From positions 124,001-188,000 of the forward strand of contig NZ_JAHXBN010000011.1 of NCBI RefSeq assembly GCF_019924045.1: a stretch of DNA of 64,000 nt, read 5' to 3'. The first letter of the stretch is position 1; each line of letters begins with the position of its first letter. Below the pieces are notes generated by a model. It saw nothing but the letters and a program-made list of their open reading frames with translations, had not been told where the DNA came from and ran no database searches. Positions 18,229 through 27,066 of the stretch are shown here, one piece after another. This DNA is from Dyadobacter fermentans. Its GTDB lineage: Bacteria; Bacteroidota; Bacteroidia; Cytophagales; Spirosomataceae. Both the position numbers and the translations under genes were made by a program.

Positions 18229-18972
18229 CTAATGCATTCCGCCCCATTTTTTCATGTGCGGGCGCGGGAAAAATACAAATCCAAGTTGCACGTAGAGCTG
18301 GTTCACCTTTAAACGGGAGAGATCATCGACGGTCACGTTGTCGCCTTTCCATTTGCGTCTTCCCAGAACGGGCTGATGGTAGGTCAGCTTGCCGCTCAGG
18401 TACACTTTTTCGTGAATTTTAGGCAGGAAATCCATTTTGTAATCCACCCCGATGCCTCCGTGCAGATTGATGTTGGCGGTGTACAGCTTCACTGCCTGGT
18501 AAGCCGAAGGGTTGTTCAGCAGTTGCTGGGCAGATACGGACGCATTGTTCTTGATATTCAGCCTGTATAACATAAAATCGGCACCCAATGGTACCGTTAC
18601 ATTCCAGCGTGCGGTATTCACGAGCTTAGGGCCGCCGTCGGTGCCGATGCCTAACCCGTTGAGGTAGGCCTTGCGCGTATCGCGGTCGGAGGTGTAGTTG
18701 GTGCTGTTCATAATGATAATCCTGGCTTCGGAGAACCATCTCTCCGATTCGGTGCGGCGAGCGAGTACGAGATTACCCATAAAAGATGTGAATGGTTTCA
18801 CCTGTAAACGCGCAAGCTGGTCACGCAGGGTTTTATTGTTGGGAAGCATGCCGAGCTCCGCATAAACGGCCATCCCGGTTTTGAATATCCTGACGGTAGA
18901 ATCCGACTGGGCCGACGCTGCGCTGCTGCAAAAGGCCGAAAGCAGGAAACAGATGAGTAATTTTCGTTTCAT
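18229..18972 (-). CDS. Predicted outer-membrane protein of unknown function
   Basis: A 247-residue protein with a clear signal peptide (MKRKLLICFLLSAFCSSAASAQ). The mature part has alternating polar and hydrophobic stretches such as SFMGNLVLARRTESERWFSEARIIIMN and LYVQLGFVFFPRP that resemble beta-barrel strands of Bacteroidota outer-membrane proteins. I do not recognise a named family. It is convergent with the XRE gene, with one base between the stops, and divergent from nuoB. It separates nuoA from nuoB. A function in respiration is not supported. Confidence 0.7.
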   Translation of the reverse strand: MKRKLLICFLLSAFCSSAASAQSDSTVRIFKTGMAVYAELGMLPNNKTLRDQLARLQVKPFTSFMGNLVLARRTESERWFSEARIIIMNSTNYTSDRDTRKAYLNGLGIGTDGGPKLVNTARWNVTVPLGADFMLYRLNIKNNASVSAQQLLNNPSAYQAVKLYTANINLHGGIGVDYKMDFLPKIHEKVYLSGKLTYHQPVLGRRKWKGDNVTVDDLSRLKVNQLYVQLGFVFFPRPHMKKWGGMH

Positions 18973-19034
18973 ATAGTTGATGGTTTGTGTTTGTTTTGTA
19001 ACGCCGCCTGAAACAGTTTCTTGCCAAATATGGT

Positions 19035-19042
19035 TAGTTTTG
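19035..19042 (+). promoter_or_regulatory. -7 promoter box for nuoB-nuoC
   Basis: TAGTTTTG matches TAnnTTTG and lies 60 bases before the nuoB start. The -33 element is weak (GTTTC around 19013). Confidence 0.5.
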
Positions 19043-19102
19043 CAGACGGATCATGTATTTTCAAGCAATATCCGTACCAAAATACGGCATCTTCAAATAT
19101 TC

Positions 19103-19633
19103 ATGAGTGAACGAATCAAAACCGGCGACGGAGGTATTATCCTGACCAATGCGGAAGACCTGATGAACTGGGCCCGCCTGTCGTCGCTATGGCCTATGGG
19201 CTTCGGTTTGGCGTGCTGCGCGATTGAAATGATGGCTACCTACGCGGCCAATTACGACCTCGAACGTTTCGGTATTATGCCCCGGCCTTCCCCCAGGCAG
19301 TCGGATGTGATGATCGTGGCCGGGACCGTCACTTTCAAAATGGCCGACCGTATCCGGCGCTTGTACGAGCAAATGCCGGAACCTCGCTACGTGATCTCGA
19401 TGGGCAGCTGTTCCAATTGCGGCGGCCCCTACTGGGAGCATGGATACCACGTCGTAAAGGGCGTCGACCGCATTATCCCCGTGGATGTATATGTACCCGG
19501 ATGCCCGCCCCGCCCCGAGGCGCTGATTGGTGGCTTTATGAAATTGCAGGAAAAAATCCGCGGCAAGCAAGAGCCAGTCCCTGGTCTGTTCCTGGAAATG
19601 GAAGCCGCAGGAGCGCAAGCCGTTTTATCCTAA
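19103..19633 (+). CDS. nuoB: NADH-quinone oxidoreductase subunit B
   Basis: A 176-residue subunit of complex I that holds the terminal N2 iron-sulfur cluster, next to the quinone site. The four ligands are present: Cys38 and Cys39 ([10 protein letters not shown]), Cys103 (GSCSNCGG) and Cys134 (VPGCPPRPE). The segment [22 protein letters not shown] is diagnostic. ATG at 19103 is chosen since in-frame sequence before it overlaps the -7 box. nuoC follows after 8 bases. nuoA is 1.3 kb upstream, on the far side of two other genes. Confidence 0.96.
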   Translation: MSERIKTGDGGIILTNAEDLMNWARLSSLWPMGFGLACCAIEMMATYAANYDLERFGIMPRPSPRQSDVMIVAGTVTFKMADRIRRLYEQMPEPRYVISMGSCSNCGGPYWEHGYHVVKGVDRIIPVDVYVPGCPPRPEALIGGFMKLQEKIRGKQEPVPGLFLEMEAAGAQAVLS

Positions 19634-19641
19634 TCCTACGT

Positions 19642-20184
19642 ATGACTTTTCAGGAAATCACCGATATTATTGCGGGCCAGTTCCCGGAGTACGCCATTAC
19701 GGCCGAAACCAAAAACCCGCAACCCGCGCTCGTCGTGCCCGCGCAAGGCATTGCTTTCGTCTGCCGTTTTTTACATGAGGACGAAAGGCTGTATTTCGAC
19801 TACCTCGCCTGCATTACGGCCATCGACAACGGCACCGCTGCCGATACAATGGAGCTCATCTACAACCTCACCTCGATTCCTTATGGCCTGAATCTGACCC
19901 TGAAAACCGTTTTCCCGAGAAATACGGCCGAGACTGTGCTACCATCCGTGCCAACTGTGAGCCACATCTGGCGTACCGCCGACTGGCACGAGCGTGAAGC
20001 ATTTGACCTGATGGGTATTACTTTCGAAGGACACCCCGATCTCCGGCGGATATTGCTTCCCGAAGACTGGGAAGGTCACCCCCTCCGCAAGGACTACGAT
20101 GCGCAGGAAAGGTACCATGGCATTTATGTCCGGTACGAAGATGGCAAGGAGCTGGAACCTTCCACCAATCCGGACAGGGCATAG
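19642..20184 (+). CDS. nuoC: NADH-quinone oxidoreductase subunit C
   Basis: A 180-residue 30-kDa-type subunit of the peripheral arm of complex I. The family signature near the C-terminus is complete: [22 protein letters not shown] followed by [16 protein letters not shown]. It is a stand-alone NuoC, not the NuoCD fusion of enterobacteria. It starts 8 bases after nuoB. No nuoD follows; the next gene is an unrelated thioredoxin-fold protein, so the rest of complex I is encoded elsewhere or the gene order is rearranged. Confidence 0.95.
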   Translation: MTFQEITDIIAGQFPEYAITAETKNPQPALVVPAQGIAFVCRFLHEDERLYFDYLACITAIDNGTAADTMELIYNLTSIPYGLNLTLKTVFPRNTAETVLPSVPTVSHIWRTADWHEREAFDLMGITFEGHPDLRRILLPEDWEGHPLRKDYDAQERYHGIYVRYEDGKELEPSTNPDRA

Positions 20185-20269
20185 CATATGTTTTCCGTGC
20201 ATTCGGGCAAATAATCACTCATATTTGGTAGCATGAAAAAGCCTCGTTATTTTTCGTTACTAAATTTTA

Positions 20270-21961
20270 ATGATCACCCGCATGCGCTTCATCATACTGA
20301 CGGCCCTCTTTCTCGGCTTTTTGCACCCGGCATTCGCAGTCACCGACTCACTTATTATCAAGGGTCGGATCAATAACCTCAACGGACGGCTTTACCGCCA
20401 GGCCCCGTTCATTACTTTTTCACGGAACAATATCCTGCAACCGCAATCCGAACTGAGCAAACAGGCTGATTTGCAGGCCGACGGGACGTTCCGTGTGTCG
20501 CTTCCGATGCTTTTTCCGCAGGAAGAAATTTACATGGATTATGGCGGGAAGGCGTTCACTACTTTTCTCGGATCGCCCGGCACCGTCGAAATTACCTTCA
20601 ACGGCGATTCCATTGGAAGGGCTAAAAAGCTATTTTATTTCGCCGGCGCCAATGCGGACGCCAATAATCAGTATCCATCCTACCTGGCCGCAGAAAACCA
20701 GCGGTTGAACGGCAGCAGGACATTAGGCACCGATTTTTTCAAAACATTTTGGGAGAAAAGCCCGTCCGACGCCCGCTTTATCGCAGAAAGTCGCGGTGAG
20801 CTGCGCCTTGGATCGGTAAAAGCGGCGACACAAAACACAGTAGCGTCTCCTGTATTATACAATTGGGTAAAATCGGTTACCGATGAAGAACAGTTGCAGA
20901 TTTTGTATGAACATGCATTGAGCAATCAGTACCAGATCAGCAAGGCGCTGCTCGACAGCCTGAAACGTCTGGACCGGGCTCCTTTGACCGGACAGCGGGT
21001 AATCTGGGCAAACCGGTTCGGCAACTACGCCGATCAGATGGTGGAAGGGAAAAAATTCGATAACCCCAGCAGGACCAACTCCCTGCCCGTGAAACTGATG
21101 GCCGCGCTCATCCGCGACAATGCCAAAAACCTTTCTGCGGACGACCGCCAGCATCTGAACCAGATCGCAGCGAACGGCCTGGCCGAAAAAGGCGAGCTGG
21201 ATTTCATGAACAAGCTTTTTGCCCGTAATGAAATGGTCCTGAACCTGCTTTTCAACTACGAGCGCGAAAGCCGCATTTACGGGGACTTGTACGATAGCAC
21301 CGCCACCGAGTTTCTAAGAGTGCGCTACCTGGCCAAAAACCTCTACAAATACACCTATCCGCAGCAATTGCTGCTCAATGACCACATTAAGTCCCGCACG
21401 GGCATTCCGCAATTCAAACAATCGCTTGACGAGCTGATCCAGCTGGAAGTGAAAGACAGCGCAAACATCCGTAAGCTGGTCGATTTCAAGAATGTGCGTA
21501 CGGCACCCGTCGAGGCATTGCCCGGTTATTACCTCAGCGCTTCGAACGATCGGGGCACTCCGTGGTTTAACGGCATTGTGGATGGCTTGAAGGGGAAAAC
21601 CATTTACCTCGTGAAGTGGAATATCGAGGATGCCAAAAGCCGCGAGGAACTGGATTTCATCCCCGCGTTGCAAGCCCGGCTTCCGGACAACATCGTATTT
21701 CTGTTCGTGCATTTTTCAACCGAAAATTACACTGTTTCGGATGCCCTGCTGCGCCAATACATCGTACGCCACAGATTAAAAGGCATTCACATGTCAGTAA
21801 ACGATAACCAGGCGATGGACTTGCTGTTCCGCCTTAACCCGCTGGACTTCGCAACATTTTCCATTATCCGGCCAAACGGCAAGTTTGCAACCAAAAATGC
21901 CCCGGCTCCAAGCGAAACAGAAAAGACGGCCAAGGCGCTGATCGAGGTTAACAGCCAGTAG
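20270..21961 (+). CDS. Secreted thioredoxin-fold protein lacking the CxxC motif
   Basis: A 563-residue protein with a signal peptide (cut near HPAFA; the start may be ATG 20270 or 20282). The N-terminal part (about 25-120) looks like the beta-rich DUF4369-type domain that precedes thioredoxin domains in Bacteroidota. The middle is helical. The C-terminal part (about 420-560) has thioredoxin-like elements: GKTIYLVKWNIEDAKSREELDFIPALQARL, then NIVFLFVHFST and FSIIRPNGKFA. The usual redox CxxC is replaced by KWNIED, so it should not be a disulfide reductase. The role is unknown; it is followed 62 bases later by an Omp85-like gene. Confidence 0.7.
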   Translation: MITRMRFIILTALFLGFLHPAFAVTDSLIIKGRINNLNGRLYRQAPFITFSRNNILQPQSELSKQADLQADGTFRVSLPMLFPQEEIYMDYGGKAFTTFLGSPGTVEITFNGDSIGRAKKLFYFAGANADANNQYPSYLAAENQRLNGSRTLGTDFFKTFWEKSPSDARFIAESRGELRLGSVKAATQNTVASPVLYNWVKSVTDEEQLQILYEHALSNQYQISKALLDSLKRLDRAPLTGQRVIWANRFGNYADQMVEGKKFDNPSRTNSLPVKLMAALIRDNAKNLSADDRQHLNQIAANGLAEKGELDFMNKLFARNEMVLNLLFNYERESRIYGDLYDSTATEFLRVRYLAKNLYKYTYPQQLLLNDHIKSRTGIPQFKQSLDELIQLEVKDSANIRKLVDFKNVRTAPVEALPGYYLSASNDRGTPWFNGIVDGLKGKTIYLVKWNIEDAKSREELDFIPALQARLPDNIVFLFVHFSTENYTVSDALLRQYIVRHRLKGIHMSVNDNQAMDLLFRLNPLDFATFSIIRPNGKFATKNAPAPSETEKTAKALIEVNSQ

Positions 21962-22023
21962 TTTTATACCTCGCATTGCTGCGTTTGCGTTAAGAAACAG
22001 TTGATTTGGAATCCGGATAGCCC

Positions 22024-23859
22024 ATGTGCAAATATTTGCTGTTGTTTCTGATGCTTTCCTTCTGCGCGTCGGCACAAAACCCCGACAGCCTGGAAGTGCA
22101 CAGCCGCGACAGTATCCGGTACACCAACCTCAAAGCCCGGATGTCGAAAACCAAGTTCTCGCGGGCGGTTTACCGGCTGCTGTTCCGGGACGTATACAAC
22201 CAGGGCAAGGTGACGGAGGTTAAGGAGATCGAAACCAACCCGTTTACGCCCTATGAGGGCATGGTGATCCGGAAAATCTACATCCGCCAACTGAATATCC
22301 TCGGCGAATCGGTTTATGACACCACCCGGAAAGGTAATCAGCTCGAAAGGTTTTTAAGTAAAAGTGTGCATACCAACACGCGGGAAGGCATTATCCGGAA
22401 ATCATTCCTGCTGTTTTCAGAAGGCGACGATATCCAGGCGCATGTCCTGAAAGATACCGAACGCCTTTTGCGTTCCAACCGGATGTTTGTCGATGCGCGG
22501 ATCATTGTCATCCCCAGAAAAGACGTCACCTGGATGGCCGATGTAATGGTACTCATACAGGATTCCTGGTCGCTTAATTTCTCGGGAAGTTTCAGCTCCT
22601 TCAATAAATTCGGTCTGGGGCTTGAAAACATCAACGTGCGCGGGACCACGCATTCCCAGCGAACGGCCATTCGCTGGGACTCGAAGGATTCCGTGCGAAA
22701 GTTTCAGTTCCGGGCCATTTACACGGTTCCTTATATTGGCAAAACCTTCATTACCGCCCAGGCCAGCCTGATCTTCGAGCGCGACCTGAAAGAGCAATCC
22801 ATTCGTTTCAACCGAAGGTTTATCACCACCGAGACGAAGTATGCCGGTGCTTTGGAGGTGGGTCATTATAATACAAGGCAAGTCAAGCGGGAGCTGCAAT
22901 CGAAAGATTCTCTAACACTCCTTCTGACCGATTACAAGTACTACGATTTCTGGATCGGGCGCGCATTCAAGTTTCCGTTCCCCGATAGTAAACTGGCCCA
23001 GAACTCCCGGATCGTAACGGCATTCAGGCATAATAAATACAATTACGACGAACGCCCGGAAGTAGCACCGAACCTCAACAAGAACTACTGGAACCGCACC
23101 GCGACGCTGATCAGCCTCGGATTTTCCAACCGGAACTACAAGCGGGACGTCTTGATCTACGGCTTCGGGCGGACGGAGGACGTGCCGGTCGGCAGCCTTT
23201 TCGCGCTCACGATCGGACGCGAGAATACCGAGTATGGCGCGCGTGGCTACGGCGGACTTCAATTCGCGACGGGCAAATACCTGCCGCATAACCTCGGCTA
23301 TTTCTACGGGCTGGCCAATTTGGGTACCTATTCCAAAAAAGGTGTGGCGCAACAGGGGGTTATCAACGGAGAAGTCACTTACATCAGTAATTTGATCCCT
23401 TTCCGATACAGCTTTTTCCGGCAGTTTGTCAATATCAGATTTGCTAAAGGTATTAACAGGGACCCGCTGGATTATCTCAACATCAGCGGGAACCAGGGCA
23501 TCAGAGGCATCAACAACGACCGGCTCATCGGCACCAAAAAACTGACTATCGGAACAGAGACCGTATTCTTCTCCGACAAGAGCCTTTTAGGTTTCCGTAT
23601 CGCCTATTTCGTGTTCGCGGATCTGGGCCTTGTGAATGGCGTGCCGCACCTCTGGAAGAGCCCGTTGTACCAGGGTTACGGGCTGGGCTTACGGCTCCGA
23701 AACGAAAATCTCACCTTCAATACCCTGCAAGTACGCTTCGGATATTATGTCAATATCCCTGAGCTCTCCTCGCCCACCCGTTTCGCCGCTTCGGGCAACG
23801 TTCCGCTGCGCCTGCGCGACTTCGACATCTCCGCACCGGCCATTGCGCCGTTTCAGTAG
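22024..23859 (+). CDS. Omp85-like outer-membrane protein with a POTRA-like region
   Basis: A 611-residue protein with a short signal peptide (MCKYLLLFLMLSFCASAQ). Residues about 75-180 look like a POTRA module: MVIRKIYIRQLNILGESVYDT, then a helix-rich stretch LLFSEGDDIQAHVLKDTERLLRSN and VDARIIVIPRKDVTWMADVMVLIQDSW. The rest is beta-barrel-like, with GIRGINNDRLIGTKKLTIGTET and FFSDKSLLGFRIAYFVFADLG resembling the C-terminal strands of BamA/TamA proteins. Most Omp85 proteins carry more than one POTRA domain. It lies between a thioredoxin-fold protein and carB. It could insert or export outer-membrane proteins or lipids, but this is inference from fold. Confidence 0.72.
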   Translation: MCKYLLLFLMLSFCASAQNPDSLEVHSRDSIRYTNLKARMSKTKFSRAVYRLLFRDVYNQGKVTEVKEIETNPFTPYEGMVIRKIYIRQLNILGESVYDTTRKGNQLERFLSKSVHTNTREGIIRKSFLLFSEGDDIQAHVLKDTERLLRSNRMFVDARIIVIPRKDVTWMADVMVLIQDSWSLNFSGSFSSFNKFGLGLENINVRGTTHSQRTAIRWDSKDSVRKFQFRAIYTVPYIGKTFITAQASLIFERDLKEQSIRFNRRFITTETKYAGALEVGHYNTRQVKRELQSKDSLTLLLTDYKYYDFWIGRAFKFPFPDSKLAQNSRIVTAFRHNKYNYDERPEVAPNLNKNYWNRTATLISLGFSNRNYKRDVLIYGFGRTEDVPVGSLFALTIGRENTEYGARGYGGLQFATGKYLPHNLGYFYGLANLGTYSKKGVAQQGVINGEVTYISNLIPFRYSFFRQFVNIRFAKGINRDPLDYLNISGNQGIRGINNDRLIGTKKLTIGTETVFFSDKSLLGFRIAYFVFADLGLVNGVPHLWKSPLYQGYGLGLRLRNENLTFNTLQVRFGYYVNIPELSSPTRFAASGNVPLRLRDFDISAPAIAPFQ

Positions 23860-23967
23860 CGAACAAATCACTTTCACAACCACCTGACTTCCTGACATTT
23901 AATGACCTAGTTTCAAAATTTTACAGTTATTTCGAGCCACAACCTGTCCTTTTTCAGATATGAGAAT

Positions 23968-23975
23968 TAACTTTG
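23968..23975 (+). promoter_or_regulatory. -7 promoter box for carB
   Basis: TAACTTTG matches TAnnTTTG exactly, 94 bases before the GTG start. The -33 region is only weakly matched. The box lies within codons that would extend the carB frame upstream, which argues for the GTG start at 24069. Confidence 0.55.
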
Positions 23976-24068
23976 TGGAATTTTTGGACGTACCCCTGCT
24001 CAAAATCGTCAGGCAACTGCCAAAAGTTGTTCAAGTATTTCCTTCATTTCTACAAATTACCATTTACT

Positions 24069-26912
24069 GTGCCCAAAAATACGAGTATCAAATCCGTTCT
24101 GATTATCGGTTCAGGCCCCATCGTCATCGGTCAGGCGTGCGAGTTTGACTATTCTGGCTCTCAGGCAGCCCGTTCACTACGCGAAGAGGGGATTGAGGTA
24201 GTTCTGATCAACTCCAATCCTGCAACCATCATGACTGACCCTATCAGTGCAGATCATGTGTACCTGTTGCCACTCGAAAAGAAGTACATCGTTGAGATTC
24301 TGGAAAAACACAAGGCGATGGGCAGGCCCATCGACGCGGTACTTCCTACCATGGGAGGCCAAACGGCGCTGAACCTGGCTATCGATTGCGATAAGGCAGG
24401 TATCTGGAAAAAGTACGAGGTGGATATTATCGGTGTGGATATCAAAGCGATTGAAACGACCGAAGACCGGGAGAAATTCCGTCTGAAAATGCTCGAACTA
24501 GGCGTAAACGTGTGCCAGGGTCGGACAGCCCGCTCTTTCCTCGAAGGAAAAGAGATCGCACAGGAAATCGGCTTCCCGCTGGTAATCCGTCCTTCATTTA
24601 CTCTTGGCGGTACAGGAGGTGGATTTGTGGAAAAAGAAGAAGATTTCGACAAAGCGCTGAACTACGGCTTGCACGCTTCGCCTGTACATGAAGTACTGGT
24701 GGAGCAAAGTGTAATGGGCTGGAAAGAATACGAGCTTGAATTGCTCCGCGACAGCAAAGGTAACTTCATCATTATCTGTTCGATCGAGAACTTCGATCCA
24801 ATGGGTGTGCATACCGGCGATAGTATCACAGTGGCGCCTGCTATGACGCTTCCGGATACGTTGTACCAGCAAATGCGCGACCTTTCGATCAAAATGATGA
24901 ATGGTATCGGCAAGTTTGCGGGTGGCTGTAACGTACAGTTCTCGGTAAACCCTGCGGACGACAAGATCATCGCGATCGAAATCAACCCGCGCGTGTCGCG
25001 TTCATCGGCGTTGGCTTCGAAAGCAACCGGTTATCCTATCGCGAAAATCGCTGCGAAAATGGCGATCGGTTACGACCTCGACGAGCTCATCAACCCGATC
25101 ACCGGCAGCACTTCGGCATTCTTCGAACCTTCAATCGACTACGTGATCGTGAAAGTTCCGCGCTGGAACTTCGATAAGTTCAAAGGCGCAGATCGCTCAT
25201 TGGGTCTTCAGATGAAGTCGGTAGGTGAAGCGATGGGTATCGGACGGAACTTCCAGGAAGCATTGCAAAAAGCTTGTCAGTCGCTGGAAATCCGCCGCAA
25301 CGGCCTTGGTGCCGACGGCCGCGAGCTCCGCGACCAGGAAGCGATCAAGCACAGCCTGGCACATCCTAGCTGGGACCGTCTGTTCCACATTTATGATGCA
25401 TTCAAAATAGGTCTGTCGTTCAAAACGATCCAGAACCTGACTAAAATAGATGCGTGGTTCCTTAAGCAGATCGAAGAGCTGATCGAGCTGGAACACCAGA
25501 TCGAGAAATTTGACCTGGAAGACCTGCCGAAAGACCTCCTTTTGACAGCGAAACAAAAAGGCTACGCCGACCGCCAGATCGCGCATTTGCTCGGCACCAA
25601 AGAAAGTAAGGTGTACGATCGCCGCAAAGCACTGGGTATCAATCGCGTATACAAATGCGTTGACACCTGCGCGGCTGAATTCGAAGCAAAAACACCCTAC
25701 TACTACTCTACTTTCAACACCTCGCAGGAATTCCCTGACAACGAGTCTGTTGTGAGTAATCGTAAGAAAGTGGTCGTGCTGGGCTCAGGACCAAACCGTA
25801 TCGGCCAAGGTATCGAATTCGACTACTCTTGCGTACACGGTGTATTGGCGGCGAAAGAGGCTGGTTACGAAACGATCATGATTAACTGTAACCCTGAAAC
25901 CGTTTCGACCGACCCGGATATCTCCGACAAACTGTACTTCGAACCCGTTTTCTGGGAGCATGTGTTCGACATCATCGAGCACGAGAAGCCTGAGGGCGTG
26001 ATCGTTCAGCTGGGTGGTCAGACTGCTCTTAAAATGGCTGAGAAACTGGAAAAATATGGTGTCAAAATCATCGGTACGGACTTCCACTCACTCGACTGGG
26101 CAGAAGATCGCGGACGGTTCTCGTCGCTGCTCGAAGAGCTCGGCATTCCTTATCCGAAATTCGGTACTGTAAGAACCTCCGATGCTGCGGTAGAACTTTC
26201 ACGCACGCTGGGCTTCCCGTTGCTGGTTCGTCCGAGCTACGTTCTGGGTGGACAGAGCATGAAAATCGTGATCAACGAGAAGGAGCTGGAACAGCACGTG
26301 GTGAAAATCCTGCATGATATTCCGGACAACAACATTCTCCTCGACCACTTCCTCGAAGGTGCATTGGAAGCAGAAGCCGATGCGATCTGCGACGGCGAAG
26401 ACGCTTACATCATCGGTGTCATGGAGCACATCGAGCCTGCGGGTATCCACTCCGGCGACTCGCACGCTGCATTGCCGCCGTTCGACCTCACAGCCGACGA
26501 AATACGTCAGATTGAAGAACATACCCGCAAAATCGCGCTGGCGATGAACGTGAAAGGGTTGATCAACGTACAATTCGCGGTGAAAGACGGCGTCGTGTAT
26601 GTGATCGAGGCGAACCCGCGTGCTTCGCGTACCGTACCGTTCATTTGCAAGGCTTACCAGGAGCCCTACGTGAACTACGCTACCAAGCTGATGCTGGGCG
26701 ACAAGAAGGTGAAGGATTTCGATTTCAAACCTGTGAAAAACGGCTGGGCGATCAAGATCCCGGTATTCTCATTCAGCAAATTCCCGAATGTGAACAAGGA
26801 ACTCGGCCCTGAAATGAAATCGACAGGTGAAGCGATCTACTTCATTAAGGATTTGGAAGACGAATTCTTCCAGAAAATCTATGGTGAAAGGAATCTTTAC
26901 CTGAGCCGTTAA
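24069..26912 (+). CDS. carB: Carbamoyl-phosphate synthase large subunit, without the C-terminal allosteric domain
   Basis: A 947-residue CarB that makes carbamoyl phosphate for arginine and pyrimidine synthesis. The GTG at 24069 gives the family N-terminus PKNTSIKSVLIIGSGPIVIGQ. The two ATP-grasp halves are complete: the first with FTLGGTGGGFV and INPRVSRSSALASKATGYPIA, the second beginning VVVLGSGPNRIGQGIEFDYSCV, with YVLGGQSMKI and EANPRASRTVPFICKA. The oligomerisation region (about 400-560) lies between. The protein ends soon after ELGPEMKSTGEAIYF, where E. coli CarB continues for about 135 residues as the MGS domain that binds UMP and ornithine. No small subunit (carA) is nearby. A short form of this kind may be normal in this group. 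Confidence 0.95.
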   Translation: MPKNTSIKSVLIIGSGPIVIGQACEFDYSGSQAARSLREEGIEVVLINSNPATIMTDPISADHVYLLPLEKKYIVEILEKHKAMGRPIDAVLPTMGGQTALNLAIDCDKAGIWKKYEVDIIGVDIKAIETTEDREKFRLKMLELGVNVCQGRTARSFLEGKEIAQEIGFPLVIRPSFTLGGTGGGFVEKEEDFDKALNYGLHASPVHEVLVEQSVMGWKEYELELLRDSKGNFIIICSIENFDPMGVHTGDSITVAPAMTLPDTLYQQMRDLSIKMMNGIGKFAGGCNVQFSVNPADDKIIAIEINPRVSRSSALASKATGYPIAKIAAKMAIGYDLDELINPITGSTSAFFEPSIDYVIVKVPRWNFDKFKGADRSLGLQMKSVGEAMGIGRNFQEALQKACQSLEIRRNGLGADGRELRDQEAIKHSLAHPSWDRLFHIYDAFKIGLSFKTIQNLTKIDAWFLKQIEELIELEHQIEKFDLEDLPKDLLLTAKQKGYADRQIAHLLGTKESKVYDRRKALGINRVYKCVDTCAAEFEAKTPYYYSTFNTSQEFPDNESVVSNRKKVVVLGSGPNRIGQGIEFDYSCVHGVLAAKEAGYETIMINCNPETVSTDPDISDKLYFEPVFWEHVFDIIEHEKPEGVIVQLGGQTALKMAEKLEKYGVKIIGTDFHSLDWAEDRGRFSSLLEELGIPYPKFGTVRTSDAAVELSRTLGFPLLVRPSYVLGGQSMKIVINEKELEQHVVKILHDIPDNNILLDHFLEGALEAEADAICDGEDAYIIGVMEHIEPAGIHSGDSHAALPPFDLTADEIRQIEEHTRKIALAMNVKGLINVQFAVKDGVVYVIEANPRASRTVPFICKAYQEPYVNYATKLMLGDKKVKDFDFKPVKNGWAIKIPVFSFSKFPNVNKELGPEMKSTGEAIYFIKDLEDEFFQKIYGERNLYLSR

Positions 26913-26934
26913 GAATAGCAATTAGTAATACGCA

Positions 26935-26961
26935 AAGCCTCGGAGAAATCCGGGGCTTTTT
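26935..26961 (+). terminator. Intrinsic terminator after carB
   Basis: A 10-base stem AAGCCTCGGA / TCCGGGGCTT with loop GAAA and one G-U pair is followed by TTTTT. Confidence 0.9.
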
Positions 26962-27066
26962 GCATTTAAATGCATGTGTAAACAGGAATAAAATAGTGGT
27001 CACATTCTCCTAACATATTCTACATTATGTGCTATTTTCGGGAAAATATTGTAACCACTCCCCTAC

